In this document: piece after piece, positions 17,563-47,100 of the stretch
Layout of the letters: each line of letters opens with the position of its first letter
How positions within the stretch are numbered: position 1 is the first letter of the stretch
DNA from: Saccoglossus kowalevskii
Lineage: Eukaryota > Hemichordata > Enteropneusta > Harrimaniidae
NCBI RefSeq assembly: GCF_000003605.2
Contig: NW_003131856.1
Location: 613,065-677,064, forward strand
Reading direction: 5' to 3'
Length of the DNA: 64,000 nt
The notes under the pieces: generated by a model
What the model was told of the DNA's origin: nothing
Databases searched by the model: none
Seen by the model: only the letters and a program-made list of their open reading frames with translations
Translations under genes and position numbers: made by a program

Positions 17563-20390
17563 ACGATTTCGTATTTTTCTAATTGAATTGCTGCTTCGAG
17601 AATCAAATCCGATCACCGTCATTTCGATAAAACGAATCTAAAAAAAAAATTGGAGCTAAAATGTTGTTGTTTACTGACGTATATAGTAATTATTATGTTA
17701 GATTGAGTATGTGTTTCACTAGTCACATTGCGCGTAAACAGCTTGAGTATGACTCACTCAGTCGGTTTATCCTGGTCGCCGGGGTTACGAGAATAAGGGG
17801 TGTTTATAAAGTTTCATGTATTGACACGCCTCGTGCAAAGCAGATGTAAAGTTGCCGTGTATTGTTAAGTGGTTATTGTTGAATAGCAGCGAGGCTTGAA
17901 CAAAGAAAACATCTTTCAAACCGCTCTAAGTGACGGTATGAATTTTCGGTGAAGTTGGAAGAAATTGATCGTCGGTGTTTACTCGACAACAAATCGTTGA
18001 TGTTGACTTATGGCATTATATCCTTCGTGTCTCGCATGGTATAGCCGGACGTCCGTAAAAACAGACTCGTAGATGTACGCTGTAAATAACGGTAAACTAG
18101 TTTCTGTCGATTCATGCACACTTTAGTACTACATGTTCAGTGAATGATATTCAACGATATCCATTACATTTATAAGCTCATCCAAATTAATACGTTTGAC
18201 TGCTGTATGTAGTTTGTAAAAAATAATTTATTCTCGAAATTGTATAATTACGGTACATGCATAACAAATTATGTGATATTGCATTTAGTTGTCCAACTGT
18301 CATTTTAACTGATACATATTTGTCACTACCGGTACTCACTTCCTTATTATGTCTGCCACAACCATTCATCCAATAGTAATGACAGAAACGATTTATACTA
18401 TACTAGTTCACAAATATTGTGAAATATTTCCAATATACTATTGCTAAAATGTATCTGTAGCGTAATGCTTAAGCAAGAAATGTTATCATATAATGTATGT
18501 CCTGTCAATTAACTTAAACCTTGCCTGATTCAATTTTCTATTTTATTGCTTTTTCAAGTTTATTTCCTAAAATTTTACTAGTGTCTGTTTATCAAAAACG
18601 AAAATATTGAATGGTGCGATTAATGTTCATATAACCTCTGAAAGTTTCAACTGCCACTTGAAGCATATAATTTAAAAAAAATTAATAATTATATTTAACT
18701 ATGACATTTAAGAAATTAATATTAATATTAGTGATGTTTTTATTAAAGGTGGCAAATTTTATGTTGTATAAGTTATTAAAATTACCTAAAACAATGAAGA
18801 CAATTTAAGCAATTTGATGAACAAATTCATTTGAAAAACTATTTACTGACTGAAAATATTACTAAACTTTATAGCTATGATAAAACATAGCCTGAATCAT
18901 TGCTCAGAAACTTAGCATGTTAGCCAAGCTTTATACTGAACTTATAGGTATCAATTATAATAATTAATACATCTGTAAAAACTAATATTTTTTTTCATCT
19001 TAATCACAGACCATGAATGTATTTACATTTGTAATTTATTCCAAGTCACTGTCAAGTTCAACAGCAATGATCAAATCATGAGAGACATATCCTTGTCAGA
19101 CAAAGAAGTTGTTTCACATCTAATTTTTAATTATCAGCAATTTTTTGCAAATTATAAAACTATAAGTCTCATTACCAAGTTGAACGAGTCCAGGTATCTT
19201 ATTTCCAGTCATGTTCAAATAATGTGATGTTTTATCTTTGGAAATCTTGCATCATCACACACATGATATAAAATATTTTCACAAAAACTGGTATAGTGAC
19301 TAACCCCTCTTATTATACATATTCATATTATGCAAATTACAGCTAATTAAATAGTCTCCTGTAAGTATCAAACAGTCTATAAACAGTACTAAATTTACAT
19401 GAATTCAAAAAAAATGTCAGCGATATGACCTCTGTGCGCAACTGTCAATTTAATATGCAAATTACCCTCACACATGTCACACATAAAAAGTTGACAGCTC
19501 AAAAAATTATATTTAAAAAATATTACAATGTATATGCAGCTTATTTTACTGGCAGACGATTTCCCCCTCTAACTCTGTGAATTAAATTGGGTGTACAGTG
19601 TGTATAACAATAGATATGCTAATAGCATAGAGTGACAATACACAATAGTGTCAGCGGTGCATATAATTTTAATATCAATGGATCTATGGATATTTAATAG
19701 TACAATGAGAGCGGGAAGGCTGATTCTACTACGCTACACAGTCATGTGTACACCACTGTCTGGCTTTGTTATTCACACTATTTCATTCATTTTAGGTAAT
19801 TTTTTCCTGTCTTCATCTCTTACATGCTGATACTGTGTAGTTCTCATTTGTTGCTAGGTGATATAGACTGTGTTTTTTTATTCAGTGTATATGTGTGCAT
19901 ATTCAATGATTTATTTTGTACAAGGGTCATGTATTATTTACTCACTCATTGATACAATTGTTCACGTACTATGCTAGGGAAGGCAGTGTGTAATATGCTA
20001 TCCATGATGTGAAGACAGCAGAGATTGCAAAAATACATTGACATAATTGCATGTAGTAAATTGGATCTTATATTTAAATGGGAATTTCTTATCTCAGCTG
20101 TCATGGCAATATTATTAGCTCAGCTTATGTGATCCTGGATACTCCTATATAAATGAATTTCAAAATATTCAGTGAATATAATTTCCTGGCTATGTTTCTT
20201 AATTTGTTTTTTCTGCTTGGAATAACCTTACTTTGATTGCTGTATATAATAATTGTTTCTAGTCACAGTACTATTTGCATATTGTGTTCTAATATATACT
20301 GTAAACGACTTTAATTTTGATGTGCAGTCTTTCCCAATTTTGACAAGACTTTTGCACAATTTTGTCCCCACATGATAAGCACCATACAAT

Positions 20391-20592
20391 TACTGTAAAT
20401 GCATTAATTATTCACTGGGTTTTAATTTTGCTATTTTTGCGGATAAGTAAAATCCGCTAAATCAAATCTATGTGAATATCTAAAGTAATAATAAAACTCA
20501 TTTTTTTCTTGACAAATCTGTGAAATTAAAACACAGTGAATATGCTCAAAATAGTGAAATTAAATGTCAATGAAAATACATGATTTTACAGT
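20391..20592. mobile_element. MITE, TACTGTAAA-ended, family B
   Basis: The left end TACTGTAAATGCATTAATTA leads into TTCACTGGGTTTTAATTTTG. The right end is a diverged inverted copy ending TTTTACAGTG. A better-preserved relative lies at 60131-60342. It carries no coding sequence. Confidence 0.7.
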
Positions 20593-20793
20593 GTCAAATC
20601 TTGAAAATTCACCAGTGAAAAATTAAATATTATTCAGCCTATTTTCTGTGTAAATACATTTATCATATTGAGAATCATTACCCCCGCGGTATTTACAATA
20701 CTGTATTGACCTCATGTCTGAATTCAGTCATTGTATCAATTGTTCTTACTCCGTTTTTCGTCTTCTTATAAATACGCTATTGTTTGCTTACAG

Positions 20794-20959
20794 AATCAAA
20801 AGACAATGCCAATGACTTGACCTACATGTACTGACTTGCACACACCGTGGAGTTCCACAATTCATCCTCAGGGAGTCAACAGATACATATAGGTCTTGTG
20901 CATTTGAACCTAAAAGCTATACATTTTAGGAGTTTATTTGTATTAATTAACCCTTCAAA
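20794..20959 (+). other. Probable KIF24 5' UTR part of the first coding exon
   Basis: A polypyrimidine tract and acceptor (tttgcttacag) precede 20794. From there to the ATG at 20960 the sequence is less AT-rich than the upstream intron-like DNA. It holds several ATGs followed by early stops. Confidence 0.4.
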
Positions 20960-36942
<15,983 letters not shown>

Positions 36943-37464
36943 AATCACATCCAGGAACTTAATCCAGCAGTGATATCAGAAACAGGAATTGAAACTATCC
37001 ACAGGATCATTAAACACATTTAGAGAAGAGTATTATTTTTTGAACTGTTCATTATTTTTTTTTGCAAATGCTTCCATGAAGCAATGTATTTTGTTTTTTT
37101 TCAAGAATATGACTTTTATTGCCCCAAATATGTGCAAAAAGCTGCTTAGGGCTACATGAAACTAGCAAAATCATGACTTTAAAGTTAACAATACATATCG
37201 TTTTATTTCATTCTTTAAAGATACTTGTGCATATTCCAGATCATTCCACAAGATTAATTTATTTTTGTATTATTTTTAAGTGGTTGGTGGTTGACTTGCT
37301 AAATTTACACTTCTGATAAATTGCCATTCCCACGTAGATTATCACAAATTAAGTTTGTGCCTTAAATTTGTTTGATGATTTAAAATGTTCTTCAAGATAA
37401 GAATCCACAACAATAAATAACCCACATAATTTAGATCATTATGTTATAATGCTGTCTTTACACA

Positions 37465-37470
37465 AATAAA
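37465..37470 (+). terminator. Candidate KIF24 polyadenylation signal
   Basis: AATAAA lies 523 bases after the KIF24 stop codon, with a long T-rich tract about 45 bases downstream. A later AATAAA near 38563 is an alternative. Confidence 0.45.
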
Positions 37471-37495
37471 AGTATTTTAGTTGAGAACATTTTTC

Positions 37496-37531
37496 AAAAA
37501 AAAAAAAAATGCTTTTTTTTTTTTTTTTTTT
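37496..37531. repeat. A14 / T19 hairpin
   Basis: A run of 14 A, TGC, then 19 T could form a stem-loop. It lies just downstream of the candidate poly(A) signal. Confidence 0.7.
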
Positions 37532-40500
37532 ACCAGTATGCCTTTAAGATAAATCTATATTCTTGCATTCAAATTAGAGGGAAATTGACAAAATATAATT
37601 TTTTGGTTGAAATTGTATTATTTATGAAATATTATTTATAATTAAAAAAAATGCAAATATTTTCAACCAATTCAAATGGACTTATCATATGTAAGACATG
37701 CACTGCACATATTTGTGTAAAATACACAAGTTTGTTTCCATGCAGAAAATGATTCCATAGAATGTACTACTAAACTGACCTCAAGGTTATGACTGACTTG
37801 TAAACTGGTCATAATTACAATTTATTTTAAAGTTTATTACATATGATATAAACTAACATTTTGATTATTATGAAACTATGATTTTATGCAAAAATTATAT
37901 TTTTGATGTTAAGGGGATGATAAATTTATGATTTTCTAATTTCAACACCACACTCAATGAACTCAGTAATATTTTTCTATATCTCATGAAATATAATGTA
38001 TAATTGTAATCATAATTGTAAATGTACAAATATGTAAATTATGAATATTTATTAATCTTATACCGGTAGTTATTATAGAGGATGGGGGAAGTATTCTCCG
38101 TAGGCTTTTTTTCAAGCATGCTGGTTTCACTATGCATGCCCACAGAAAATATGCCATGCTTGAACTGTAAAGAAAATATATATAATTTCCATTGTAGCAC
38201 AGCATCAGGGCTTTAAGGTAACTGATGCTGATTGCCAATTTTATGCTTTATTATGTGGCATTGATTCTTCAGTCAGTGTGAGAGTAACATATGACATCCT
38301 TATATTGGTAACCAAACACATTGTACGAATTCGGTTCATGAAGCATGGGCAGTGTCTATAAGAGATGGGAGAATAACTTTCTCTTTCTGATCTGTAAATA
38401 TTTTTTTTTTCCTAATTTAATACTCGATTGTATATTTTTTCAAATATTTTGTATAAATTTCTTTTTGTTTCAGGCAGGTGTCAAATCAGATTATGAATAA
38501 TTTATATAGTACCGGTATGTGAGGTTGTAATCCATCCATGGAAATATTAATTTAAAAGATGCAATAAAATCTTAGATGTGTGATTGTTTGTCTTGCATTG
38601 CTTTATCAATAGAAAAGCTTAAATTTTGCAAATTAGGTATTTTAGTAGTTCTTAAGATCTTAAATTACATTCACAGATTTCAACCAAACACTAGTTGGTC
38701 TGAATTAGCCTATAGCATATTATGTACAAAGTTTCATTGGCGTCAGATGTGGAACAGCTTATAATTGCCCAATTACACAAATTAGGTAGTTAATATTCCG
38801 ATTTTTACTCATTGCAATTCCATAATTGGTTCTTGAGTGGGACAGATACGCATGGTAACTGCAAAGACTTTCATTATGCGCTTCAGGAGTGAAAATTTGA
38901 AGGAAAAAATGGCTAGCAAGTGACATTTCTTGATACAAATAGTTGCAAGCACTTTAGCGATGAATTAAATTGTTTACAAATGAAACTCCAGGTTCTCCTT
39001 GTAGAGATATTTGCATATTTATTGCCAATATTTATAAATATACAGAAATTAGACATGTTCACACCAGTTAAATATTAAGCTTTAAATATGATACATTAGT
39101 TTCTGACTATGCAAGTGTTGTTGCACACAACATCCAATCAGATGAACTGGCACATACATGTAGTTAGCAACTTTTTCACAACATTAGCATCTGACCAATC
39201 CAGAATCACATTTAATCATATGCAAAATAAAAATTAGACCAACACCAAAACCGTATTTCCTCAGTATTATACAATATTTACATTTAAAAAAAAAAAACAG
39301 TTGGCAGCAGTGACGAGGTAAGAGGAGACACTGTTACAAAAACTAGAATAGATGGACAACTTGGTTTATCAAAAACTGACATTAGTGGAAACAATCGTGA
39401 TAACTTGATTAATATAAAGTTATTCAGATACTTGCACACCTGGAGGCAGCCTGTGGTACTGACATCACTGTATGCAAATTTCTGATAACAAATGTTGGTC
39501 ACTGTTTATAGGACAAAGCTTTACTGTGACAACATTGCCCATAAGTTGTATTGACAGGAACACATGCATGTATATTTAATAACAGCAGAGGAAAACTATT
39601 TCATGCTAACCAGTTTTTATATGGTATGCACATGCTCGAGCAAAACGTAAACAAGTGCAACAGCCTATATCGTCTTCATGACAGTAGAATACATAAAGTG
39701 TATACAAAAGATACAACACAGTATAGCAAACTTCATCCAAGCCAAACACTTGTAATACTGGTATGTATCATATTGTATGCAAACTGGTTTCATCCCAAAT
39801 CGAAGGTCATATTTGATCAGTAGAAAACTTACAAACATGCTAACATGGCGAGGCAGCCCACATCATATAACCAAAATAAGTTACCGATTCACATGTGTGC
39901 TTTCAAAACCGGATTACCTCGTTTTTGCTTCTCGTCTCAGCGAAAATTTATACCGTTTTAAATTGAGATCATTCAATACCACAGATATACATTCAACATT
40001 TATCACAACACTCTGACCTCTTTGTTCTTGTGCAGTACAATATGCAGATATTGCATCCACACCAGTGTGATATCTAAGCCTCAAGTTGAGATCAAACTCA
40101 CAACTCAAAGTTCAAAGTACCTTATCCTTTGATCTACCAGAAATTCGATGTTAGCGCTCAGACATTGAGTGGTCTGAGGTCAGTGGTTGGCTTTTTTACC
40201 TCGTCATGGTCCAAGTGTAGTAATAAGTATTCTTGAATATATAAATGTTGCATAGACAATAGTAACAAGGCCCGAAATGCATGTACATATTTATGCCAAC
40301 ATAATCAGTGGATCATGGTTGTTACAAACTCTAAGTGCGATTAACATGCTGTAAGCTGGATAATGTACTCGTGTTCTTGCAATCGATCAGATATACATGC
40401 ATTGAAGGTTGATTTCAATTGATAAAACATCCCCTGAAACAGAAAATTTTCCCCATTCTACCCATTTTCCCCATTATACCGTATGTGGGACATTTTACAG

Positions 40501-41131
40501 ACACTCAAAATTGCACATGCGCAAGATTCAAAATGTACCACCTTGGTTTAGCCTCTGTGAAACGGAAATACTGTGAGGGCAGTCACTGTGAGTGATTTTC
40601 AGATCACTGTAAAATATACAGGAGAATGATCAACATATTTTAACAACATGATAAGATAGCAGGATTTCCATCCGATAATTCCAGGAGATGACAAGACAAG
40701 ATGACATAAATTTGATATTGGTCGTGTTACATCTTTGTGCACATTGAAAGACCATTTCTCCAAACAATAACTGTATGTTCTAGCTGGGTGGAAGTATACG
40801 CCCACCCCTCCTCCACATGTATCAACAATGTCAGGCCACAACACAATTCACTGATTATAAAATCCTCCAAGGTAAATTCATTGATATAAACAGAGCAAAC
40901 AAAACAAAGAGAAACCCAGTAATAAATTCTGACACATTACCCATGTGATTCCCACAATGCCTACAACACACTTATTGTAAATGCAACATAAAAAAAGACA
41001 CACATAAATCAATTTTTTACTTAACATCCTATACAATGCATTTCAAAAAAGAAATGAAAAATTTCATAAAAGTAGCTGATAATATGTGTAAATCCGCACA
41101 AATATATTACAATTGTCATCCTAGTCAAGAC

Positions 41132-44100
41132 TTATGCGGTTAAACCGTCCAGAACTTTTTCTTGATTATTTCCATGTAAAATTAATTGCCTTGTAATTTC
41201 TTCCTGTTTAAACCCTAGCTCTTCGAACTGTTGTAGAAGCTTCAGAAATTCAATTGCCTGTAATGAAAAACATAAGAGATTTGAGTAACGCAAGAAGAAG
41301 GTGAATTTCAGTCAACTAAAATGTAGTCTGGATACAAGAATCACAACCACCAGCAACATCACATCACAAAACGAGACTTTATACCGATAGTTTGATCATA
41401 CCTTGGTACTTACATTAAAGCTTTGCTACTAATAGAGTAAATACGGTACACATATTGTACTTGCCTGTTCCTCATTGTCTTGTAAATTCAACGCCATTTC
41501 TACATATTCTTCTGGATATCCAACTGCTACTAGACTATCTATTGCACACAATGTTTCAATTACCTGCAGAAAATGATGGATGTGAATCATGTGACCATAA
41601 CATACAGTAATATTGACAGTGTACATACTATATCATATTTTGTATACAATGTGTCACATTATGACTACTGTAATCATATTACAGTGGGCACCGAAATAAA
41701 CTGATCAGAAAACCTCTATGTTCGGTGTTGGTATTGAAAGTAATACTCATTCTTGTAACAAAAATCCCTCTTTGGTTGTCTGTAAATTCCATTACATGTT
41801 TCAGCTATTATCTCCACTAACTCCAACCTGACTGCTACTCTGTTGCCCTCCGCCAACAATAGATTGAATTTATAAAACCTTTTTTCAATAAATGGCACAA
41901 ACCACCAGCAGATGCAAGTATTTACAAACCTGAATAGAATATAGCAGATAAAGGTCAATGTCAATTTGTTGATACTGGATACTCATTCCTATGTTTCTGT
42001 TTTGATACACCCAGCACCAGTTTTCTGAGATTATGTACTTCATTTTCAAATTACAAGAATATCCTAGCAATTTCAACTGATATTCAGACAACGTTTTTGT
42101 GGTAAATCTTGCAATCTAAATGCTGCATAATGGTAATATTACTGATCAGTTTACTGTTAAAATCAAAATCTAAGACTAACATATACCAATCAAATAGCCA
42201 TCTTCATTATATGAATGCAAGGAAACAGTTTAATAGCCAAGGTTTAGTAGTTAAGCTGGAGCTAGTGTTGCTAACTGAGATCTGTGGTAAACGTTTTATG
42301 AACTCTATCAACAATATTCACTAACATTATGATTATTGACAACAACAAATTTAATATAGTGTACTGAAAGTCTCCGTGTATGGCCATGTATACTGGCATA
42401 CAATAAGATCAGCATGTACTGTGTTAACTCTTAACTATCAAATCAATAACTCACATTACTGTCAAAAGACAAACATACACTGAGTGTGTACTTTGTATTT
42501 ATTTATTCCTGTACTCTGAAATGATTTATGACATACATGTATGGCTACCAAATTAGATGACAATAAATTATCACAATTTATCAAACCACAGCTTGTAGTT
42601 GTATTTATAATAGGACTTGTAAACGTTACCTGTTTTTTATCTTCTCCCAGACTTTGAACACATCTAGCTACTCTATGTTGTGGGAATCCCATATCCGTAA
42701 TATCATCAATAAAACGTTTTTCTTTTTCCAACAATGTATTGTAAGGATTAGGTAATATATTATCCCTCTCAGAGTAAGCTGGCGGGGCATCAATCGGTCT
42801 AGAGTCTGAATGATGTGGATTTGGTGATGGTGGTAATGGTGTATAACTACTCAAAGTCTAAAACAAAAATAAAGAAATAGGATAAACTATGAAAGCTGGT
42901 GCTGTCTTCTTATTCTGGAATTGAATTCAGTGTTCTACCAATACACTAGATATATGAACAAATAACTGAAATACTTTATGTGTGGTAACTTCACATTTGA
43001 AAATCTACATTGTGATATATGACGACAAGGAATTGAACAATTGTGTGAATAAAAAGCTGGGAATACACCGAGCAGATACCATCAGTCTTTCCCCTTTGTT
43101 GTTTCAGTTGCATGTCCACATTCTTATACAGTCTAACATTCGTCTTTAAGAAAGTATGGATGAATTGAATGGTGCCAAGACCCATACCACATATGATGAA
43201 ATTGCAGTGTTGGAGTTAACAATGTGTAAAAAAGAAAAGGGAACAGTGCTTTTTTTAATTGGAACATACATGTAATTTCAAATGAATCACATCATGTGGA
43301 ATTGTTGCAAAATAATAACAAAAGGGTGAGAAGCATAAACAAGCAGCCTCTCGGCTGAGATAGCTCCGCTGTGCATAGCTCCACTGTTAGCAATGCACAT
43401 TTCAATTAAAGAACAGAAGATATCATTAGAAAATGAACAATATGTATAGTATCAAAACAATCAGACTTGCGGTTTTCAACAAAAGTTACAAAAAGTTAAA
43501 AAAATATTCATCAAAATTAGAGAATTGAAGATATCATCATGAAATGAACAAATCTGAGTAAGAACCACATGTAGTACCTATATATGTAATATCAAAGCAA
43601 TTGGACTTGCGGTTTTTAACAAGAAGTCGAAAATATCAATTTTTACCAAAAATTACAAAAATATTCACCAAAATTAGAAAATAAAAGATATCATTACAAA
43701 ATGAACAAATCTGAGAGAGGTCCACATGTATTACCTATATATGTAATATCAAAGCAATTGGAATTGCGGTTTTCAACAAGAAGTCGAAAATATCACTTTT
43801 TACCAAAAATTACAAAAACATTCATCAAAATTAGAGAATTGAAGATATCATCATGAAATGAACAAATCTGAGTTAGAACCACATGTAGTACCTATATATG
43901 TAATATCAAAGCAATTGGACTTGAGGTTTTTAACAAGAAGTCGAAAATATCACTTTTTACCAAAAATGACAAAATTATTCACCAAAATTAGAGAATTAAA
44001 GATATCATTACAAAATGAACAAATCTGAGAGAGGTCCACATGTATTACCTATATATGTAATATCAAAGCAAATGCAAATGAACTTGCGGTTTTTAACAAG

Positions 44101-47100
44101 AAGTTGAAAATATCACTTTTTATCAAAAATGACAAAAATATTCACCAAAATTAGAGAATTGAAGATATCATCATGAAATGAACAAATCTAAGAGAGGTCT
44201 ACCCAAGGTACAAATACACCAAGTATCAAAGCATTCAGGCTTGTAGTTTTCAAGAAGAAGTCGAAAAAGTAAAACATTGACAGGGACGACGATGGACAAT
44301 CACTCATATGATAAGCTCCGCTTGACAAAGTCGACAGCGGAGCTAAAAAGTTGGTTAGAAACAAAGGAGAGGATCAATTTAAATTGTGATGACATGCAAG
44401 GAACCACATGTATATAGTACTGTCCTGCAAGAAACTACCAGCAAATACCCCGCATAGAATGGTAAACTACCAGCTAATACCCTGCATAAAAAGATGAACT
44501 ACCAGCTAATACCCTGCATGAAACTACAAGCTAATACCCTGCATGAAATGGCAAACTACCAGCTAATACACTGCATGAAATGCCAAACTACAAGCTAATA
44601 CACTGCATGAAATGGCAAACTACCAGCTAATACACTGCATGAAATGGCAAACTACCAGCTAACACCCTGCATGGAATGGTAAACTACCAGCTAATACCCT
44701 GCATGAAATGGCAAACTACCAGCTAACACCCTACATGGAATAGCAAACTACCAGCTAACACCCTGCATGAAATGGCAAACTACCAGCTAATACCCTGCAT
44801 GGAATGGTAAACAACCAGCTAATACCCTGCATGGAATGGTAAACTACCAGCTAATATCCTGCATGGAATGGCAAACTACCAGCTAATACCTGCATGAAAT
44901 GGCAAACTACCAGCTAATACCCTGCATGAAATGGTAAACTACCAGCTAATACCCTGCATGAAATGGCAAACTACCAGCTAACACCCTGCATGAAATAGCA
45001 AACTACCAGCTAATACCCTGCATGAAATGATAAACTACCAGCTAACACCCTGCAAGAAATGGTAAACTACCAGCTAACACCCTGAATGAAATGGTAAACT
45101 ACCAGCTAATAACCTGCATGGAATGGCAAACTACCAGCTAATATTCTGCATGAACTGGCAAACTACGAGCTAATACCCTGCATGAAATGGCAAACTACCA
45201 GCTAATACCCTGCATGAAATGGTAAACTACCAGCTAATACCCTACATGGAATAGCAAACTACCAGCTAACACCCTGCATGAAATGGCAAACTACCAGCTA
45301 ATACCCTGCATGGAATGGTAAACAACCAGCTAATACCCTGCATGGAATGGTAAACTACCAGCTAATATCCTGCATGGAATGGCAAACTACCAGCTAATAT
45401 CCTGCATGGAATGGCAAACTACCAGCTAACACCCTGCATGAAATGGTAAACTACCAGCTAACACCCTGCATGAAATGGCAAACTACCAGCTAATACCCTG
45501 CATGAAATGGTAAACTACCAGCTAATACCCTGCATGAAATGGCAAACTACCAGCTAATACCTTGCATAGAATGACAAACTACCAGCTAACACCCTGCATG
45601 AAATGGTAAACTACCAGCTAACACCTGCATGGAATAGCAAACTACCAGCTAACACCTGCATGAAATGGTAAACTACCAGCTAATACTCTGCATGAAATGG
45701 CAAACTACCAGCTAATACCTGCATGAAATGGCAAACTACCAGCTAATACCCTGAATGGAATGGTAAATTACCAGCTAATACCCTGCATGAAATGGCAAAC
45801 TACCAGCTAATACACTGCATGAAATGGTAAACTACCAGCTAACACCCTGCATGGAATGGTAAACAACCAGCTAATACCCTGCATGAACTGGCAAACTACC
45901 AGCTATTAATACCCTGCATGAAATGGTAAACTACCAGCTAACACCCTGCATGAAATGGTAAACTACCAGCTAACACCCTGCATGAAATGGTAAACTACCA
46001 GCTAATACCCTGCATGAAATGGCAAACCACCAGCTAATACCCTGCATAAAATGGTAAACTACCAGCTGATACCCTGCATGAAATGGTAAACTACCAGCTA
46101 ACACCCTGCATGGAATGGTAAACTACCAGCTAACACCCTGCATGGAATGGTAAACTACCAGCTAATACCCTGCATGAAATGGTAAACTACCAGCTAATAC
46201 ACTGCATGAAATGGTAAACTACCAGCTAATACCCTGCATGAAATGGCAAACCACCAGCTAATACCCTGCATAAAATGGTAAACTACCAGCTGATACCCTG
46301 CATGGAATGGTAAACTACCAGCTAACACCCTGCATGGAATGGTAAACTACCAGCTAATACCCTGCATGAAATGGTAAACTACCAGCTCTAAACACTCCAA
46401 ACAAGTATGATATTGTGAACTAAAGACAAAACACTATCATAGCGGAAGTTGAATACCAAAACACTATATAAACCAGAATAGGTACAATGAACTATACTGT
46501 ACTGTAACTAACTAATCAATGTAATGGATTAAATATGTTTGGAGTTTGACAGAGAGATCAAATAAACCCCTTTGTTTGTGCAAACATCAGATTTGTCTTG
46601 TGTTTTTTATTCAAATTACATTATACTCAATATTTAATCTGGGAAAAAAAATTATTACCATTACCAAGTGATAAAATTGGTAGTGTTGCCATGAAATAAA
46701 TTATATCAACATACGTGTACATGTAGTGACTACATCTACAGTATATGCAGTAATTTCCCATGCATCTAAGCAGTTACATGTATAATGCAGACCCTTGATA
46801 CACGCGTCAAATATCAGCTATTTTGGTCAAATACATGTTCCTATTTAGTAGATACATGGAACAACTACAAGGTATTTTTAAGATGACAGACGCCACACGG
46901 TTGGATTAGGATGATTAATGATATTAAAAATAAGATTATTACAATAGACTACAAGCTATGCACTCAGATAGTATGTGTTCACAACAACCTCCACTTAGTG
47001 TTTGCCGATACTCTCACTGTCTTTATACTGAGAGTAACCCAAAGTATGAACAAAGGTAGAATCAGCTGATGCATAGCTGAGGTTGTTTCCTCCTGTACTG

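Larger units (their letters stand above)
36943..41131. other. Shared 3' region between KIF24 and UBAP1
   Basis: This is the tail-to-tail interval. The left part should be the KIF24 3' UTR. AATAAA occurs at 37465-37470, just before an A-run/T-run hairpin (37496-37531), and again near 38563. I see no convincing exon on either strand. A CCCATTTTCC-like tract at about 40450-40475 is simple sequence. Confidence 0.5.

Noticed and set aside
44425-46388. CRISPR-like array
   Set aside because: The units are contiguous 32-bp copies with no unique spacers, in an animal intron; it is a minisatellite.
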